Below are positions 1 through 5,081 of a DNA stretch of 5,081 nucleotides, one piece after another. Within the stretch, counting starts at the first letter, position 1, and every line of letters starts with the position of its first letter. Location of the stretch: the NCBI GenBank assembly GCA_947565875.1, contig CANOHR010000094.1, positions 1 to 5,081 of the forward strand, read 5' to 3'. This DNA comes from an uncultured Pseudoflavonifractor sp. (GTDB lineage Bacteria > Bacillota > Clostridia > Oscillospirales > Oscillospiraceae). Under the pieces are notes generated by a model, which was not told the origin of the DNA, made no database searches, and saw only the letters and a list, made by a program, of their open reading frames with translations. Made by a program: the position numbers and the translations under genes.

Positions 1-1
1 A

Positions 2-34
2 CAAGAAAAATGCAAGTCCAAAATGTTTTTCTTG
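2..34. repeat. 9-bp inverted repeat at the gdhA promoter (operator candidate)
   Basis: CAAGAAAAA at 2-10 is the exact reverse complement of TTTTTCTTG at 26-34, with 15 nt between the arms. A second, shorter pair (TGCAAG at 11-16, CTTGCA at 31-36) competes with it. The right arm overlaps the proposed -35 box at 32-37, a position where a bound regulator could block or assist polymerase. The arms are A/T-rich runs, so chance is a real alternative, as is a weak terminator of a gene left of the window. Confidence 0.35.
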
Positions 35-60
35 CAATTTACTTTAGCGTAGTGTATAAT
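32..60 (+). promoter_or_regulatory. sigma-A-type promoter of gdhA
   Basis: A -35 element TTGCAA (32-37, 4 of 6 consensus bases) and a perfect -10 TATAAT (55-60) are separated by exactly 17 nt. Transcription would start near 66-68, giving a leader of about 75 nt before the preferred gdhA start at 142. This is the best promoter match in the window and implies that gdhA is expressed from its own promoter. Confidence 0.8.
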
Positions 61-123
61 AACCACGTTCCAAAAAGAAAAATGGAGCAAGCTTGAATGA
101 ACGGCGGTCTCATCCGTCTTATG

Positions 124-131
124 AAAAGGAG
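124..131 (+). promoter_or_regulatory. ribosome binding site deciding the gdhA start
   Basis: AAAAGGAG lies 10 nt before ATG 142 and 4 nt before the in-frame ATG 136. It favours a start at 136/142 over the upstream in-frame ATG 97. ATG 97 has its own plausible GGAG at 84-87 with a 9-nt spacing, so the choice is not absolute; family length and alignment support 142. Confidence 0.6.
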
Positions 132-141
132 TTTGATGGAT

Positions 142-1488
142 ATGGCTTTGAAAAATGAGTATCTGAAGAGCGTTTATGCTTCCCTGGAGAAAAAGAGCGC
201 CCATGAGCCCGAGTTCCTTCAGGCGGTCCAGGAGGTTCTGGAGTCTTTGGAACCTGTGGTGGAGCGCCGTCCTGAGTTGGAGAAAAACGGAGTTATCGAG
301 CGCCTGGTGGAGCCGGAACGGATCATCATGTTCCGGGTGCCTTGGATGGACGACAGCGGCAAGGTCCAGGTGAACCGGGGGTACCGGGTCCAGTTCAACT
401 CCGCCATCGGCCCCTATAAGGGAGGGCTTCGCTTCCATCCCAGCGTGAATCTGTCCATCATCAAATTCCTGGGCTTTGAGCAGATATTTAAAAACTCCCT
501 GACCACTCTGCCCATGGGCGGCGGCAAGGGAGGCTGTGACTTTGATCCCAAGGGAAAGTCTGACGCTGAGATCATGCGTTTCTGCCAGTCCTTTATGACG
601 GAACTTCAGCGGCATATCGGTCCCGATACCGATGTGCCCGCCGGAGATATCGGCGTGGGCGGACGGGAGATCGGCTTCCTCTTCGGCCAGTATAAGCGGC
701 TTCGTAACGAGTTTACCGGGGTCCTCACCGGCAAAGGCCTGACCTTCGGCGGCTCCCTGGCCCGGACGGAAGCCACCGGTTACGGCCTGTGCTACTTTAC
801 CGATGAGATGCTCAAGGCGGCCGGAAAGTCCTTTGAGGGAGCGAAGGTGGTCATCTCGGGCAGCGGAAACGTGGCTATCTACGCCAACCAGAAGGCGACT
901 CAGCTGGGAGCTAAGGTCATCGCCATGTCCGACTCCAACGGCTACATTGTGGACGAGAAGGGCATCGACTACAAGGTGATGAAGGAGATCAAGGAGGTCA
1001 AGCGGGCCAGGATCAAGACATACCTGGACTATGTCCCCACCGCCAAGTATGTGGAAGGCTGCAAGGGGATCTGGACGGTAGCCTGCGACGTGGCCCTGCC
1101 CTGTGCCACCCAGAACGAGTTGGATGAGGAGAGCGCCAAGGCCCTGGTGAAGAATGGCTGCTTTGCCGTGGCGGAGGGTGCCAACATGCCCTCCACCCCC
1201 GAGGCGGTGGCGGTTTTCCAGGCAGCCGGAGTTCTCTTTGCCCCCGCCAAGGCGGCTAACGCCGGTGGCGTAGCCACCTCCGGTCTGGAGATGAGCCAGA
1301 ACTCTCAGCGGCTCAGCTGGACCTTTGAGGAGGTGGACCAGAAGCTCCATGGCATTATGGTCAGTATCTACAACGCTGCCGCCGGCGCCGCCAAGGAGTA
1401 CGGCATGGAGGGAAATCTGGTGGCCGGAGCCAACATTGCCGGTTTCCTGAAGGTGGCCGACGCCATGCTGGCCCAAGGGATCGTGTAA
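142..1488 (+). CDS. gdhA: NADP-specific glutamate dehydrogenase
   Basis: Cytosolic enzyme interconverting 2-oxoglutarate plus ammonium and L-glutamate, here probably with NADPH in the assimilatory direction. From ATG 142 the protein has 448 residues, the usual size of bacterial hexameric GDH. The N-terminal substrate domain holds GPYKGGLRF with K93, K117, the PMGGGKGG loop with K129 and the DVPAGDIGVG motif with D169. These match the substrate and catalytic lysines and aspartate of Clostridium symbiosum GDH with a constant offset of 4. The Rossmann domain has GSGNVA (240-245), and the second strand ends in SDSNG (263-267), like the E. coli NADP enzyme rather than the SGPDG of the C. symbiosum NAD enzyme. 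The C-terminal part (CATQNE, AEGANMP, SGLEMSQNS, AGANIAGF) is complete. Starts at 136 or 97 (463 residues) are possible; 142 is chosen from the family N-terminus and the preceding AAAAGGAG. It is monocistronic, with its own promoter and terminator. Confidence 0.97.
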   Translation: MALKNEYLKSVYASLEKKSAHEPEFLQAVQEVLESLEPVVERRPELEKNGVIERLVEPERIIMFRVPWMDDSGKVQVNRGYRVQFNSAIGPYKGGLRFHPSVNLSIIKFLGFEQIFKNSLTTLPMGGGKGGCDFDPKGKSDAEIMRFCQSFMTELQRHIGPDTDVPAGDIGVGGREIGFLFGQYKRLRNEFTGVLTGKGLTFGGSLARTEATGYGLCYFTDEMLKAAGKSFEGAKVVISGSGNVAIYANQKATQLGAKVIAMSDSNGYIVDEKGIDYKVMKEIKEVKRARIKTYLDYVPTAKYVEGCKGIWTVACDVALPCATQNELDEESAKALVKNGCFAVAEGANMPSTPEAVAVFQAAGVLFAPAKAANAGGVATSGLEMSQNSQRLSWTFEEVDQKLHGIMVSIYNAAAGAAKEYGMEGNLVAGANIAGFLKVADAMLAQGIV

Positions 1489-1504
1489 GGATAAGAAATA
1501 GTGA

Positions 1505-1538
1505 GGGGGGTACGGCTTAGCCGTACCCCCCTTTTGTT
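1505..1538 (+). terminator. rho-independent terminator of gdhA, probably shared with ackA
   Basis: A perfect 12-bp stem (GGGGGGTACGGC at 1505-1516 with GCCGTACCCCCC at 1520-1531) closes a TTA loop and is followed by TTTTGTTT, starting 16 nt after the gdhA stop. It also lies just beyond the stop of the convergent ackA. Read on the - strand, the tail after the stem is TCACTATTTCTT, only moderately U-rich, so termination of ackA here is likely but weaker. Confidence 0.92.
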
Positions 1539-1546
1539 TCTGTCAT

Positions 1547-2740
1547 TTATTTTCCCACGATCTCAGCGGTATCCATGGCGATCATCAGTTCCTCGTTGGT
1601 GGGGATCAGCAGCACCTGGACCTTGGAGTCGGGGGCGGAGATGACCGCCTCCTTACCCCGGATGTTGTTGGCGTCCTCGTCCATCTTCACGCCCATGAAC
1701 TCCAGACCGGAAGCAATGGCCATCCGGGCAGCAGCGTCATTCTCGCCCACCCCGGCGGTAAAGACGATGGCGTCTACTCCGCCCATAGCGGCGGCGTAGG
1801 AGCCAATGTACTTTTTTACGCTGTAGTAGAACACATCCAGTGCCAGTTGGGCCCGGTGATTGCCCGCCTCTGCGGCGGCCCCAATGTCCCGGAAATCGGA
1901 GGAGACTCCGGAGATGCCCAGGACGCCGGATTTTTTATTCAGGATGTTCAGCATTTCCTTGATATCATAGCCATACCGGCCCATCAGGTATTCCATGATG
2001 GTGGCGTCAATGTCACCGGAACGGGTGCCCATGGGGAAACCGGCCAGGGGGCCAAGGCCCATAGTGGTATCCACGCACTTTCCGCCCTTCACCGCAGCCA
2101 GGGAGGAGCCATTGCCCAGGTGGCAGGTGATGATCCGCAGATCCTTGGCGGGCTTGCCCAGCATGTCGGCGGCGCGGGCAGACACATAGCGGTGGGATGT
2201 ACCATGAAAGCCATAGCGGCGGACCTTGTCCTTTTCGTAATACTCATAGGGGATGGCGTAGGTATAGGCCTTCTCAGGCATAGTCATATGAAAGGCGGTA
2301 TCGAATACCGCTACCTGAGGCGTACCGGCCATCACCTTCTGACAGGCCTCAATGCCCATGAGATTGGCGGGATTGTGGAGGGGGCCCAGGGGAATGCATT
2401 CCTTGATGGCGGCAATGCAGGCATCGTCTACGATACAACTCTCAGTGAAAGCCATACCGCCGTGAAGGACCCGGTGACCCACCGCGTCGATCTCCTTTAC
2501 GTCGGAAATGACGCCGTGGTCGGGGGAGACCAGGGCCTCCAGCACGGACTCAATGGCCTCGCCGTGGGTGGGCATGGGGATATCGGCCTTGTAGTCCTCC
2601 TTACCGGGGACCTTGTGAGTCAGACGGCCGTCGATACCAATGCGCTCACACAGGCCCTTTGCCAGCACATCATGGCTGGTAGAGTCCATAAGTTGGTATT
2701 TAAGGGAGGAACTGCCGGCGTTAATAACAAGGATCTTCAT
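1547..2740 (-). CDS. ackA: acetate kinase
   Basis: Transfers phosphate between acetyl phosphate and ADP, giving acetate and ATP: the ATP-yielding last step of acetate fermentation, reversible for acetate uptake. The 397-residue protein is full length for the ASKHA-fold family. It opens with the N-terminal signature MKILVINAGSSSLKY (N7). Other conserved positions are R90, H122 in PLHNP, D147 in FDTAFH, H179 in GFHGTSH, N210 in HLGNGSS, R240 in MGTRSGD, the TAGVGEN loop (328-334) and E383 in PTNEE. These match the Methanosarcina thermophila active-site set with an offset of one. The ATG at 2740 is preferred because AAGGAG precedes it by 8 nt and the family begins at this methionine; a GTG three codons upstream overlaps that ribosome binding site. 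No pta is adjacent: gdhA converges downstream and tmcAL diverges upstream, so ackA appears monocistronic. Confidence 0.98.
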   Translation of the reverse strand: MKILVINAGSSSLKYQLMDSTSHDVLAKGLCERIGIDGRLTHKVPGKEDYKADIPMPTHGEAIESVLEALVSPDHGVISDVKEIDAVGHRVLHGGMAFTESCIVDDACIAAIKECIPLGPLHNPANLMGIEACQKVMAGTPQVAVFDTAFHMTMPEKAYTYAIPYEYYEKDKVRRYGFHGTSHRYVSARAADMLGKPAKDLRIITCHLGNGSSLAAVKGGKCVDTTMGLGPLAGFPMGTRSGDIDATIMEYLMGRYGYDIKEMLNILNKKSGVLGISGVSSDFRDIGAAAEAGNHRAQLALDVFYYSVKKYIGSYAAAMGGVDAIVFTAGVGENDAAARMAIASGLEFMGVKMDEDANNIRGKEAVISAPDSKVQVLLIPTNEELMIAMDTAEIVGK

Positions 2741-2748
2741 GGGGAACA

Positions 2749-2754
2749 CTCCTT
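2749..2754 (-). promoter_or_regulatory. ribosome binding site of ackA
   Basis: On the - strand AAGGAG ends 8 nt before ATG 2740. It fixes the start at MKILVINAG and rules out the longer GTG start at 2749, which lies within this site. Confidence 0.85.
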
Positions 2755-2767
2755 CCGTATTTTGGGC

Positions 2768-2780
2768 GGCAACGCTTGCC
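2768..2780 (-). other. small hairpin in the ackA leader
   Basis: GGCAA (2768-2772) and TTGCC (2776-2780) form a perfect 5-bp stem with a 3-nt loop about 28 nt upstream of the ackA start codon, inside the predicted 5' untranslated region. It is short, has no U-run after it, and leaves the ribosome binding site free. A regulatory role is unproven. Confidence 0.25.
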
Positions 2781-2843
2781 TTTGGGGCGAAAACGTGCTA
2801 CATTCCTTGTATGAGATCTCGCCAGATACCATTGTCAGTCTCT

Positions 2844-2872
2844 ATTGTATAACTTTTTTGCCGAAAGAACAA
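2844..2872 (-). promoter_or_regulatory. candidate promoter of ackA
   Basis: On the - strand, TTGTTC (2872-2867; only the TTG of the consensus matches) and TACAAT (2849-2844, 5 of 6) are separated by exactly 17 nt. Transcription would start near 2837, giving a leader of about 97 nt. The -35 is weak, so this is a candidate only. Its -10 overlaps a TATAAC (2848-2853) on the + strand that could serve tmcAL. Confidence 0.5.
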
Positions 2873-2902
2873 CTCCTTTTTTGTAGAAAAAGGAAAAAAG
2901 TC

Positions 2903-2908
2903 AGGAGG
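2903..2908 (+). promoter_or_regulatory. ribosome binding site of tmcAL
   Basis: A perfect AGGAGG sits 6 nt before ATG 2915. It sets the start of tmcAL, although the reading frame stays open far upstream on the strand opposite ackA. Confidence 0.9.
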
Positions 2909-2914
2909 AACGCC

Positions 2915-4093
2915 ATGGGAGCCGTGGGTATTATCGCGGAATATAACCCCTTCCACAAAGGGCATGCCTATCATATCTTGGAGACTCGCCGCCGGTTGGG
3001 CGAGGAGCGCCCCATCATCTGCGTCATGTCGGGCAGCTGGGTCCAGCGGGGAGAGTGCGCCCTGACGGATAAGTGGACCCGAGCGGCGCTGGCCCTTCAA
3101 GGGGGAGGGGACCTGGTGTTGGAGTTGCCGCTGCCCTGGGCAGTCTCATCGGCGGAGGGATTTGCCAGAGGGGCGGTGGAGATCCTGAAGGCAACCGGGG
3201 TGGTGGATACCCTTTCCTTCGGCAGCGAGAGCGGCAGGCTGGAGGACTTGAAGCGGGTAGCGGAAGCGCTGGAGGGAGAGGAGTACCGAATAGCCCTCCA
3301 TAAGGAACTTGACAAGGGAGTATCCTTTGCGGTTTCCCGCCAAAAAGCGGCCCGGAAAGTGGCGGGCTGTCAGGCAGAATGTCTGAGGGGAGCCAATGAT
3401 AGCCTGGGGGTGGAATATCTCAGGGCGGCGGAAGGAACTTTGTCGGCGGTGGCGATCTTGCGGCAAGGGGGCTCCCATGACAGTCATTGCCCTGAGGGAG
3501 ACTTTGCCTCCGCCTCCTATCTCAGGGAAAGATTACGGCAGGGAGAAGACACCACCCGTTGGTTGGGGGTGGAGGAACAGAAGATGCTGAAAAGAGCGGG
3601 GCTCGCCCGGATGGAAAACATAGAGCGGGCCATGCTTTCCTGCCTGCGGCAGATGAAGGAGGAGAACTTTGCAGACCTCCCGGACAGCGGGGCGGCAGCG
3701 GGCTTTCCGGCAAGACTGGTCCGGGCGGCAGAGCGGGCGGAAAGCCTGGAGCAGTTTTATGCTTTGGCCAAGACCCGGTGCTATACCCATGCCCGGATCC
3801 GACGGCTGGCTTTGTGGGCCTTTTTAGGAATGACAAGCGACAACCGTCCGGCGTCGGGTCCTTCTTATCTGCGGGTCCTTGGAATGACAGACCGGGGGAA
3901 AGCCCTTCTTCGGGAGATGAAGGCATCCGCAAAGCTTCCCGTGTTGACTAAGCCTGCCCACATTCGGGAACTTGGGCAGGAGGCGAAGTCCCTTTTTGCT
4001 TTGGAATGCCGGGGAACGGATCTTTTTGGCCTGTGCCTGGACAAAATAAAGCCCTGCGGTATGGATTATACCACAGGGCCGGTGATCTTATGA
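2915..4093 (+). CDS. tmcAL: tRNA(Met) cytidine acetate ligase (TmcAL/YlbM family)
   Basis: Enzyme of the nucleotidyltransferase-like fold that activates acetate with ATP to acetyl-AMP and transfers the acetyl group to C34 of elongator tRNA-Met, making N4-acetylcytidine. The 392-residue protein shows the family pattern in order: MGAVGIIAEYNPFHKGH (1-17) with the HxGH-type motif at 14-17; MSGSWVQRGE (38-47); DKWTRA (52-57); SFGSE (101-105); RGANDSLGVEYL (158-169, the PNNILGIEY-like site) with N161; R183 before a GGSHD turn; SASYLRERL (199-207); and the C-terminal CYTHARIRRL (289-298). N161 and R183 probably correspond to the ATP-site N152 and R175 of Bacillus subtilis YlbM (from memory). It is slightly shorter than YlbM (about 415). 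It diverges from ackA, whose product acetate is its substrate, and overlaps the VTT-protein gene tail to tail by 6 nt. No terminator of its own is evident. Confidence 0.93.
   Translation: MGAVGIIAEYNPFHKGHAYHILETRRRLGEERPIICVMSGSWVQRGECALTDKWTRAALALQGGGDLVLELPLPWAVSSAEGFARGAVEILKATGVVDTLSFGSESGRLEDLKRVAEALEGEEYRIALHKELDKGVSFAVSRQKAARKVAGCQAECLRGANDSLGVEYLRAAEGTLSAVAILRQGGSHDSHCPEGDFASASYLRERLRQGEDTTRWLGVEEQKMLKRAGLARMENIERAMLSCLRQMKEENFADLPDSGAAAGFPARLVRAAERAESLEQFYALAKTRCYTHARIRRLALWAFLGMTSDNRPASGPSYLRVLGMTDRGKALLREMKASAKLPVLTKPAHIRELGQEAKSLFALECRGTDLFGLCLDKIKPCGMDYTTGPVIL
4043..4079 (-). terminator. terminator of the VTT-protein gene, embedded in tmcAL
   Basis: GCCCTG (4051-4056) pairs with CAGGGC (4074-4079). 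After one C/A mismatch, GGTAT (4058-4062) pairs with ATACC (4068-4072), leaving a 5-nt loop. Read on the - strand the hairpin begins 9 nt past the TAA at 4088 and is followed by TTTATTTTGT, a good U-run. It therefore fits a rho-independent terminator of the - strand gene, lying wholly within tmcAL codons (about residues 377-389). On the + strand no U-run follows. Confidence 0.75.
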
Positions 4094-4816
4094 AAGCTGG
4101 GGATCATCCGCCGTTTTGGCCGGTTTGGACCGCTCCAGCAGCTGCATAATGGCACTTTCCACCTGGTCCCCATACCGGAGAGTCAGAAGGAAAAGGGCTA
4201 CTCCTCCAGCACCAAGCAGGATCATGCCCCACCAAGGGATGGTCAACACCGAACTTCCTACCGCGGCGGATACCAGCAGTCCCCAAGGCCGCCCCAGTAC
4301 CACCAGAAACAGGAACCGACGAAAGGAAACATCGGTAAGCCCTGCCATAATGCAGAGAAGATCGTCGGGGAAAAAGGGGAAAAGAAAGGCGAGAAAGAGA
4401 AATACGTCCCGCTTTCTGCGAATGATCTCCCCATACCGGTCCCAGAGCTTTCCGCTGACAAAGCGGCGGGCAAAGCGCTGCCCCAGGTTTCGGCTGAGTT
4501 GGAAGACTACGGCGGAGCCCAGGATCACTGCGGCGGTGGTAATGAGGAAGGATCCCCAGCACCCAAAGAGCAGTCCGCCCGCCACCGTAGTCAGATTGCT
4601 GGGAATGGGCGCTACGATAACGGAGACAAACTGGAGCAGGAAAAAGACGGCGTGGGAATAGGGGGCGAAGCGCTGGATATATTCCCGCATCCCCTCTGGA
4701 GAATGGATCACCTGAAAAAAACCAGTGGTCCAGAGCCACCGGCAGAGAAAAAGAAACAGCAAAAGAACAGCGGCCCAAGCCACTGTCCTTTTCCCGTTAC
4801 GATGATTTCCATTCAT
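4088..4816 (-). CDS. TVP38/TMEM64 family (VTT-domain) membrane protein
   Basis: Polytopic inner-membrane protein of the VTT/DedA-like superfamily (relatives: E. coli YdjX/YdjZ, eukaryotic TMEM41B and VMP1). Superfamily members are linked to lipid scrambling or polyprenyl-phosphate transport; the substrate of this one is unknown. From ATG 4816 it has 242 residues: a basic N-terminus, hydrophobic segments at about 11-30, 54-72, 79-105, 138-160 (re-entrant type), 166-190 and 195-213, and a charged cytoplasmic tail. Family signatures are AGGLLFG (79-85) and the FPFFPDDLLCIMAGLT block (146-161). The start at 4816 is chosen because GAGG and AGGGGG lie 4 and 9 nt upstream; an ATG at 4876 (262 residues) has no ribosome binding site and overlaps the promoter candidate. 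The last codon and TAA overlap the TGA of convergent tmcAL. It is probably monocistronic. Confidence 0.9.
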   Translation of the reverse strand: MNGNHRNGKRTVAWAAVLLLFLFLCRWLWTTGFFQVIHSPEGMREYIQRFAPYSHAVFFLLQFVSVIVAPIPSNLTTVAGGLLFGCWGSFLITTAAVILGSAVVFQLSRNLGQRFARRFVSGKLWDRYGEIIRRKRDVFLFLAFLFPFFPDDLLCIMAGLTDVSFRRFLFLVVLGRPWGLLVSAAVGSSVLTIPWWGMILLGAGGVALFLLTLRYGDQVESAIMQLLERSKPAKTADDPQLS

Positions 4817-4873
4817 TTTGCCTCGCCCCCTGTCTTTCTGATAACAGGATAGCACAAGGGGCGGGATAAAATC

Positions 4874-4901
4874 CATATATAAAATCGGACGATTTTCTTA
4901 A
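4874..4901 (-). promoter_or_regulatory. weak candidate promoter of the VTT-protein gene
   Basis: On the - strand TTAAGA (4901-4896, 4 of 6) and TATATG (4879-4874, 4 of 6) are spaced by 16 nt. The start would fall near 4867, about 50 nt before ATG 4816. Both boxes are poor matches. The candidate gains interest only because a 16-bp palindrome fills its spacer. Confidence 0.3.
4881..4896. repeat. 16-bp palindrome, operator candidate
   Basis: AAAATCG (4881-4887) and CGATTTT (4890-4896) form a perfect 7-bp inverted repeat around a 2-nt centre, about 65-80 nt upstream of the VTT-protein start and between its candidate -35 and -10 boxes. Size and symmetry fit a dimeric repressor site. The hairpin it could form has only a 2-nt loop and no U-run in the right place, so an RNA terminator is less likely. 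Confidence 0.4.
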
Positions 4902-4927
4902 GATTGGTATAAGAGGAAAAATGAGAA

Positions 4928-4960
4928 CAAAAAAACCACACCCGACATCAAGGTGTGGTG
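4928..4960 (-). terminator. rho-independent terminator of a - strand transcript entering from the right
   Basis: CCACACC (4936-4942) pairs with GGTGTGG (4952-4958) around a 9-nt loop, with an extra A-T pair at 4935/4959. On the - strand the stem is followed by TTTTTTTGTTC. It ends a transcript from the right edge, possibly that of the small ORF at 4986-5069, and insulates the VTT-protein gene. Confidence 0.82.
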
Positions 4961-4985
4961 GCTCATCTCCTTGGCTGTTCGGGAA

Positions 4986-5069
4986 TCATCGTTGGCTAGG
5001 GGTGATGGTGGTGCGATCGAAGATCAGGTCATCCACATCATCCACACGGCGGTCGCTATCAAAAATCAT
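4986..5069 (-). CDS. possible small protein, 27 residues, unrecognised
   Basis: ATG 5069 to TGA 4986 on the - strand encodes 27 residues beginning MIFDSDRRVDDVDDL, acidic and polar, with no membrane segment or cysteines. A GAGGGG sequence lies 6 nt before the ATG, and an in-frame TAG lies between them, so the ORF cannot extend upstream. A terminator follows 26 nt after the stop. I do not recognise it; the sequence shows no function. It could be a real small protein, a leader peptide, a decayed gene end, or chance. A gene ending in TGA overlapping this ATG (ATGA) from the right is also possible. Confidence 0.3.
   Translation of the reverse strand: MIFDSDRRVDDVDDLIFDRTTITPSQR
5029..5046. repeat. 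tandem 9-bp repeat, two copies
   Basis: TCATCCACA occurs twice in direct tandem (5029-5037, 5038-5046). Within the possible small ORF on the - strand it yields the duplicated Val-Asp-Asp tripeptide. Two copies of 9 bp are too few to call a functional repeat; slippage within a short coding or leader sequence is the simplest reading. Confidence 0.5.
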
Positions 5070-5081
5070 GGTCTACCCCTC

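Noticed and set aside
2875..2893. CCTTTTT...AAAAAGG hairpin just before the tmcAL ribosome binding site
   Set aside because: Mostly A/T pairs, weak, and made of homopolymer runs common in leaders; no U-run or alternative structure to suggest attenuation.
1847..2914. Long + strand open frame continuing upstream of tmcAL, opposite ackA, which would give a 748-residue protein
   Set aside because: It is the antisense shadow of the ackA coding region. The real tmcAL start at 2915 has AGGAGG at 6 nt and the family N-terminus MGAVGIIAEYNPFHKGH.
3522..3932. 136-codon - strand open frame inside tmcAL
   Set aside because: Proline-rich shadow translation typical of GC-rich antisense; tmcAL motifs on the + strand are continuous through it.
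4116..4661. 181-codon + strand open frame opposite the VTT-protein gene
   Set aside because: Low-complexity basic and serine-rich translation, no ribosome binding site or family motif; the opposite strand has clear VTT signatures and membrane segments.
4898..4966. 22-residue hydrophobic peptide on the - strand (MSHHTLMSGVV...), resembling a small membrane toxin
   Set aside because: Its hydrophobic run comes from the terminator U-run and following pyrimidines, and the AAGGAG directly abuts the ATG with no spacer, so initiation is unlikely.
4998..5080. AGGGGT (4998-5003) complementary to ACCCCT (5075-5080), which could hide the ribosome binding site of the small ORF
   Set aside because: Only 6 bp over about 70 nt; such a match is expected often by chance and has no further supporting pairing.

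Overview
The window is a compact, housekeeping-type stretch of a moderately GC-rich anaerobic Firmicute. The protein sequences, the clear AGGAG-type ribosome binding sites and the choice of genes (glutamate dehydrogenase, acetate kinase, TmcAL) fit a gut Clostridia lineage such as Oscillospiraceae. That placement is inference from sequence flavour; no marker gene proves it.

Layout, left to right. Positions 1-141 hold a well-formed sigma-A-type promoter and leader for gdhA (NADP-type glutamate dehydrogenase, + strand, to 1488). A strong hairpin terminator at 1505-1538 separates it from the convergent ackA (acetate kinase, - strand, 2740 to 1547). A 174-nt divergent intergenic region (2741-2914) carries the start signals of ackA on one side and tmcAL on the other (tRNA-Met cytidine acetate ligase, + strand, 2915-4093). 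tmcAL meets a TVP38/TMEM64 (VTT-domain) membrane protein gene tail to tail (- strand, 4816 to 4088) with a 6-nt overlap. The likely terminator of that membrane protein gene lies inside the end of tmcAL. The right edge (4817-5081) holds an operator-like 16-bp palindrome, a - strand terminator and a possible 27-codon ORF.

How the genes relate. AckA makes acetate and ATP from acetyl phosphate in fermentative overflow. TmcAL uses acetate plus ATP to build N4-acetylcytidine at the wobble position of elongator tRNA-Met. The two sit head to head, so a shared substrate pool and possibly overlapping promoters link them. GdhA links 2-oxoglutarate, ammonium and NADPH to glutamate. No pta (phosphotransacetylase) is adjacent to ackA here. 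Every gene appears to be its own transcription unit.

I see no phage, CRISPR, transposon or defence signature, and no evidence of an undescribed multi-gene system. The points worth a second look are regulatory: the inverted repeat over the gdhA promoter, the terminator embedded in tmcAL, the palindrome before the VTT gene, and the unexplained small ORF with terminator at the right edge.
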